From Aneurinibacillus thermoaerophilus (GTDB lineage Bacteria > Bacillota > Bacilli > Aneurinibacillales > Aneurinibacillaceae): a stretch of 55,258 bases of DNA. The notes beneath the pieces are model-generated. The model saw only the letters and a program-made list of their open reading frames with translations. It was not told the origin of the DNA and ran no database searches. The position numbers and the translations under genes are program-made. Below are positions 52,124 to 55,258 of the stretch, in pieces (positions within the stretch are counted from its first letter, which is position 1; every line of letters starts with the position of its first letter). The stretch lies in contig NZ_FNDE01000021.1 in NCBI RefSeq assembly GCF_900099925.1, positions 1 through 55,258 on the forward strand, given 5' to 3'.

Positions 52124-53422
52124 ATGAAAACAATTATCATTCATGCAACAGTGCTTACAGTGAATAACACGAATGAAGTCATCTATGACGGAGCCATCGC
52201 ATTTGAAAATGGGGTTCTTACATATGTAGGGCCAACGCCGGAAGAATTGGACACATACGGTGAAGTGATTGACGCGCAGGGTCGGATTGTTATGCCGGGC
52301 CTTGTGAATACGCATGGGCATACCGGCATGTCGCTTTTGCGTGGATATGCCGATGATCTGCCGCTACAGGAGTGGCTGGAGACGAAAATGTGGCCGCTGG
52401 AAGCGCAATTTACCGAAGAACATGTGCGCTGGGGCACTTCTTTGTCTATTGTTGAGATGCTGAAGACGGGTACGACGACATTTGTGGACATGTATGATCA
52501 TATGGACATAGTAGCTGAGCTTACCGTCGCATCCGGCATGCGTGCCCGTTTGTGCCGCGGCGTTATCGGACTTTGCCCGCCGGAAGAACAAACGAGAAAA
52601 CTCGAAGAGGCGAGTGCTTTTGCCGCGAAGTGGAACGGTGCGGCAAACGGGCGCGTTATGACAATGATGGCGCCGCACGGAGCTTACACTTGTCCTCCGG
52701 ATTATATTGAGCGGATTGTGGCACGCGCCCATGAATTGGACTTGCCGGTGCATATTCATATGTCCGAGACGGAATGGGAAGTACAGCAAAATGTGAACGA
52801 TTACGGCACCCGTCCGGTAGAGCATCTGGAGAAGCTTGGTGTATTTAACAGGCCGACGCTCGTTGCGCACGCTGTTCATTTAACGGATGAGGAATTGGAT
52901 ACGCTGGCGAAATATGATGTAAAAGTATCACACAATCCGATCAGTAATTTGAAGCTGGGCAGCGGTATTGCACGCGTGCCGGACATGATGGAACGGGGGA
53001 TTTGTGTTTCGCTTGGAACGGATAGTTCTGCAAGCAATAATAACCTTGATTTATTTGAGGAAATGAAAATGGTGGCGCTTTTGCACAAGGGTCACCGCCA
53101 GAATCCGGTGCTCGTTCCGGCGACGGAGGCGCTGCGTATGGCAACGATTTATGGCGCAGAAGCGGTTTTTATGGAGGATCGAATTGGATCGTTGGAAGTC
53201 GGCAAACAGGCAGATTTTATTATTCTCGACTCCGGCAGGGTGTTTTTCCATCCGTCGCATGATCCGATTTCGCATGTGGTATACGCGGCGAGCGGGCGGG
53301 ATGTAAAAGACGTATTCGTTCAAGGCGTGCAACTGGTGAAAGACGGCAGATGTTTGACGATGGATGAGGAAGCGGTTATTGAAAACGCAAACCGGATGTT
53401 TGCCAGACTGGAGAAAAAGTAA
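52124..53422 (+). CDS. mtaD: MTA/SAH deaminase-family amidohydrolase
   Basis: The family deaminates 5'-methylthioadenosine and S-adenosylhomocysteine and resembles chlorohydrolases such as TrzN/AtzA. The 432-residue protein has the metal motif NTHGHTGM (HxH), the later metal His in IHMSETE, VAHAVHL, and the Asp in GTDSSASNNN. ATG 52124 is the only start that gives the beta-strand IIIHATVLTV. The true substrate cannot be told from the sequence. Its unusual ribosome site is described separately. Confidence 0.85.
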   Translation: MKTIIIHATVLTVNNTNEVIYDGAIAFENGVLTYVGPTPEELDTYGEVIDAQGRIVMPGLVNTHGHTGMSLLRGYADDLPLQEWLETKMWPLEAQFTEEHVRWGTSLSIVEMLKTGTTTFVDMYDHMDIVAELTVASGMRARLCRGVIGLCPPEEQTRKLEEASAFAAKWNGAANGRVMTMMAPHGAYTCPPDYIERIVARAHELDLPVHIHMSETEWEVQQNVNDYGTRPVEHLEKLGVFNRPTLVAHAVHLTDEELDTLAKYDVKVSHNPISNLKLGSGIARVPDMMERGICVSLGTDSSASNNNLDLFEEMKMVALLHKGHRQNPVLVPATEALRMATIYGAEAVFMEDRIGSLEVGKQADFIILDSGRVFFHPSHDPISHVVYAASGRDVKDVFVQGVQLVKDGRCLTMDEEAVIENANRMFARLEKK

Positions 53423-53437
53423 GGGAAAGAAAAAATT

Positions 53438-53457
53438 CCCCGCCGTTTGCGGCAGGG
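53438..53457 (+). terminator. Hairpin after mtaD, weak terminator
   Basis: CCC (53438-53440) and GCCG (53442-53445) pair with CGGC (53450-53453) and GGG (53455-53457) around a TTTG loop, with one mismatch. No T run follows, so it may only protect the 3' end. Confidence 0.45.
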
Positions 53458-53510
53458 ACAATGGAAGATGGATAGGTAGGGGAATTAAAATGCGAATCCT
53501 TGCCTGTGGT

Positions 53511-53696
53511 TTAAGGCCGTTCCATTATGATCCAAGAATGAAGGTTCGGCTGACGGAGAGATGCAAAATCATCTTCTCCCGCATGGCGAAACGGGGAGGA
53601 GAGAAGCATCCATGAAGGATTTCGTTCATCCGACAATAGCCTGGCCACTTCTTCCGGCAATTGTTCAAAAAGACGCGCAAGGTGCGGTTGCTTCAC
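53511..53696 (-). CDS. Putative 61-residue acidic protein
   Basis: Minus-strand GTG 53696 has a strong ribosome site, AGGAGGAGGTGA, upstream. The peptide, with LARLFEQLPEEVARLLSD near the start and a Phe/Trp-containing end, is amphipathic and soluble-looking. No family was recognised. On the plus strand a 41-residue frame (53490-53615, also with a modest ribosome site) overlaps it; only one of the two is likely real. The minus-strand one has the better ribosome site and length. Confidence 0.33.
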   Translation of the reverse strand: MKQPHLARLFEQLPEEVARLLSDERNPSWMLLSSPFRHAGEDDFASLRQPNLHSWIIMERP

Positions 53697-53833
53697 ACCC
53701 GCTCACCTCCTCCTGCGCTTACGCTTAGTATTTCCGGGGGGGAAAGGCAGTATGTTTAGCATTTTTTGATTCCCCTGCCGCGCTCCGGCGTGGAACATCT
53801 TTGAAAATACGGAAAACAGGTAAGGGTAAACTT

Positions 53834-54322
53834 ATGAAAAAGTTTTGGCTATATGGGCTGTTTGTTTTACTTGTTGCGGCATTGTGCGTGGCGACTTTCA
53901 TTTATTTGCATCTGCGCGGACAGCAACATGCCATTATTGAGCGTGGAACGGAACTTGCGTTGACACGGACGCAGATAAATGAGGTCACTTCCGTTGACGT
54001 GTATTACGGAACAGAAGATTATATTGTTGTCAGAGGAAAGACGCAAACAGGAGAAAAACTTGTGGCCTGGTTTCAGGGGGAGCAAGGGGAAGTGGAGAAA
54101 ATGTCCCGTCTCATCCCTGAAGAGAATGTTATCGAAGCATTAACTAAACAATACCCGAACTTCCAGCTTATCCATATCATTCCAGCCAAGCAGGGGAAGC
54201 AGAAGATGTGGGAAGTATTATTTGAAGATGGAGACAATAGTTTGAACTATTACTACATTGATATGTATACCGGTAAATTTTTGAAGGTATATCGAGTGCC
54301 CATTGCAGAAGGTGATTTTTAA
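53834..54322 (+). CDS. ypmB: YpmB-like membrane-anchored protein
   Basis: The 162-residue protein has a single N-terminal transmembrane helix (about 5-25, LYGLFVLLVAALCVATFIYL) and an extracytoplasmic PepSY-like domain (DUF5590), ending DMYTGKFLKVYRV. This is the layout of B. subtilis YpmB, which follows dinG and precedes aspB. ATG 53834 has TAAGGGT just upstream. After it, where aspB would be, a TnpB-type gene is present instead. Confidence 0.85.
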   Translation: MKKFWLYGLFVLLVAALCVATFIYLHLRGQQHAIIERGTELALTRTQINEVTSVDVYYGTEDYIVVRGKTQTGEKLVAWFQGEQGEVEKMSRLIPEENVIEALTKQYPNFQLIHIIPAKQGKQKMWEVLFEDGDNSLNYYYIDMYTGKFLKVYRVPIAEGDF

Positions 54323-54329
54323 CATAACA

Positions 54330-54382
54330 CGCGAGAAGTCCCCTTCCTCCACGCCTCCGGCGTAGGTGGGGGATGAATCGCG
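54330..54382. mobile_element. Left-end imperfect hairpin of an IS200/IS605-type element
   Basis: A nested imperfect hairpin pairs CGCGA (54330-54334) with TCGCG (54378-54382), TCCCC with GGGGA, and ACGCC with GGCGT at the tip. Such subterminal hairpins mark IS200/IS605 family ends. It lies 68 nt before tnpB and 7 nt after the ypmB stop. The exact element boundary and right end are outside what can be seen. Confidence 0.6.
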
Positions 54383-54450
54383 CTTCTTTTTCCCTTCTAT
54401 TCGTTGTATAATAGGAATGTACGTTCGTAGTGAGAAAGAAGGGGATTCGA

Positions 54451-55258
54451 ATGATTCGAACTGCAAAAGTCGCTTTTACTGCATCCCGCTCCACCATAGA
54501 TGCCCTGTTTGCTTTAAATCGCTTCTCGGCAGAGGTGTGGAATATGTGCTTGGCTGAAGCGAAAGTCTACCACCAGCAAACCGGGCAGTGGATCGGTAAA
54601 ACCGAACTACAAAAACGCTTGAAGCGTCGTTTTCCAATGCACAGCCAGAGCATACAAGCTGTGTGCCACAAATATCTTTGGGCGCGAGATAGCGCACATC
54701 AGGCCCGAAAGGAAGGGCACACGAACGTCCGCTATCCATATAAGCAAAAGAAGTATTTCAACACAAAGTGGGCGGCGGACGGTTTTACCATTCATCCCAA
54801 CGGACGCATCTCGTTGAGTCGCGGCATCTGGGAAGGCAAGCGTCAAGCACCGCTCGTTGTTCGTGTGACTCAGTTACCCGCTGGAACTGTAAAAGAGATT
54901 GAACTCGTCTACGACCGGGGCCTGCATCTGTGTCTTACCTACGACGATGGCAAGAAAGCACCGAACCCGCCGGGTTCGCATACATGCGCCATTGACCCGG
55001 GTGAAATTCATACGCTTGCAGCCGTCGCAACAACTGGAGACAGTCTCATTGTGACCGGACGAAAAATCCGAAGCATTCACCGCCTGCGTAACAAGAAGCT
55101 TGCAGAGCTTCAGCGAAAAATGAGCAAGTGCCAGAAATACAGCCGTCAGTGGAAGCGGTACAATCGGGCGAAACAATATCTTCTTTCTAAAAGTAAACGC
55201 CAGTTACAGGATGCCTTGCACAAAACGACGAAACAGTTTGTCGAATGGGTGGTCGCCC
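54451..55258 (+). CDS. tnpB: TnpB (IS200/IS605 OrfB), truncated by window edge
   Basis: The frame runs from ATG 54451, after AAGAAGGGG, to the end of the window without a stop, 269 codons visible. The N-terminal helical recognition part starts MIRTAKVAFTASRSTIDALF, and the first RuvC Asp is in CAIDPGEIHTLAAVA (near residue 188), followed by the basic helix RNKKLAELQRKMSKCQK. TnpB is an RNA-guided nuclease that maintains IS200/IS605 elements; its guide RNA would lie past the right edge. The usual GIDLG-type motif here reads IDPGE. No tnpA is visible on the left, so it is probably an IS1341-like solo element. Confidence 0.88.
   Translation, partial: MIRTAKVAFTASRSTIDALFALNRFSAEVWNMCLAEAKVYHQQTGQWIGKTELQKRLKRRFPMHSQSIQAVCHKYLWARDSAHQARKEGHTNVRYPYKQKKYFNTKWAADGFTIHPNGRISLSRGIWEGKRQAPLVVRVTQLPAGTVKEIELVYDRGLHLCLTYDDGKKAPNPPGSHTCAIDPGEIHTLAAVATTGDSLIVTGRKIRSIHRLRNKKLAELQRKMSKCQKYSRQWKRYNRAKQYLLSKSKRQLQDALHKTTKQFVEWVVA

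Overview
The window looks like about 55 kb of chromosome from an endospore-forming member of the Bacillales. It most resembles the Paenibacillaceae side, such as Aneurinibacillus or Brevibacillus. The reasons are the Bacillus-type order gpsA / spoIVA / hbs / mtrB / hepS-menG-hepT / ndk / cheR / aro-trp supraoperon / qcrABC / ypjABD / dapB-mgsA-bshB1-bshA-cca-birA / panBCD / dinG / ypmB, the sporulation genes (spoVIF, spoIVA, ypjB, a Spo0E-family phosphatase), bacillithiol genes, and a futalosine-type menaquinone gene set where B. subtilis has none. The genus call is an inference. No rRNA, tRNA, prophage or CRISPR array was seen.

Region by region. 0.3-7.1 kb: glycerol-3-phosphate dehydrogenase, two spore proteins, a 2Fe-2S ferredoxin, a YphF-like lipoprotein, HU and TRAP. 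7.2-12.1 kb: one tight operon (hepS, menG, mqnP, ubiX, mqnA, hepT) for menaquinone side chain and head group by the futalosine route. 12.3-26.4 kb: ndk, cheR, then the supraoperon aroC-aroB-aroH-trpEDCFBA-hisC-tyrA-aroA. The trp part has its own promoter and an eleven-site TRAP leader with a terminator. 26.4-33 kb: a candidate C-rich small RNA, a Spo0E-type phosphatase, a degenerate amidohydrolase-like protein, an ECF-type sigma/anti-sigma pair and YpiA/YpiB/YpiF-like proteins. 33-38.6 kb: the menaquinol:cytochrome c reductase, with a di-haem QcrC, plus ypjA, ypjB, a YitT-family transporter-like protein and a MazG-type pyrophosphohydrolase. 38.6-46.6 kb: a decayed TPR gene, dapB, methylglyoxal synthase, bacillithiol genes, cca, birA and panBCD behind a structured leader with a terminator. 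46.6-55.3 kb: a TPR protein, DinG, Rex, an MTA/SAH deaminase-family amidohydrolase, YpmB and a TnpB that runs off the right edge.

The genes fit together as a chorismate hub. AroA, AroB and AroC make chorismate. TrpE (Trp), AroH/TyrA/HisC (Tyr/Phe) and MqnA (menaquinone) consume it, and the menaquinone feeds QcrABC. TRAP, encoded about 10 kb upstream, senses tryptophan and attenuates the trp genes through the leader visible here.

No defence island or wholly new multi-gene system is evident. The items most worth a second look are regulatory or structural: a Shine-Dalgarno separated from its start codon by a perfect hairpin before the mtaD-like gene, with an alternative SD-masking hairpin; a promoter-to-terminator small RNA after aroA; the panB leader; a minus-strand pair of micro-ORFs after panD with a palindromic operator; an amidohydrolase-fold protein lacking its metal motif; and the duplicated haem domain of QcrC.
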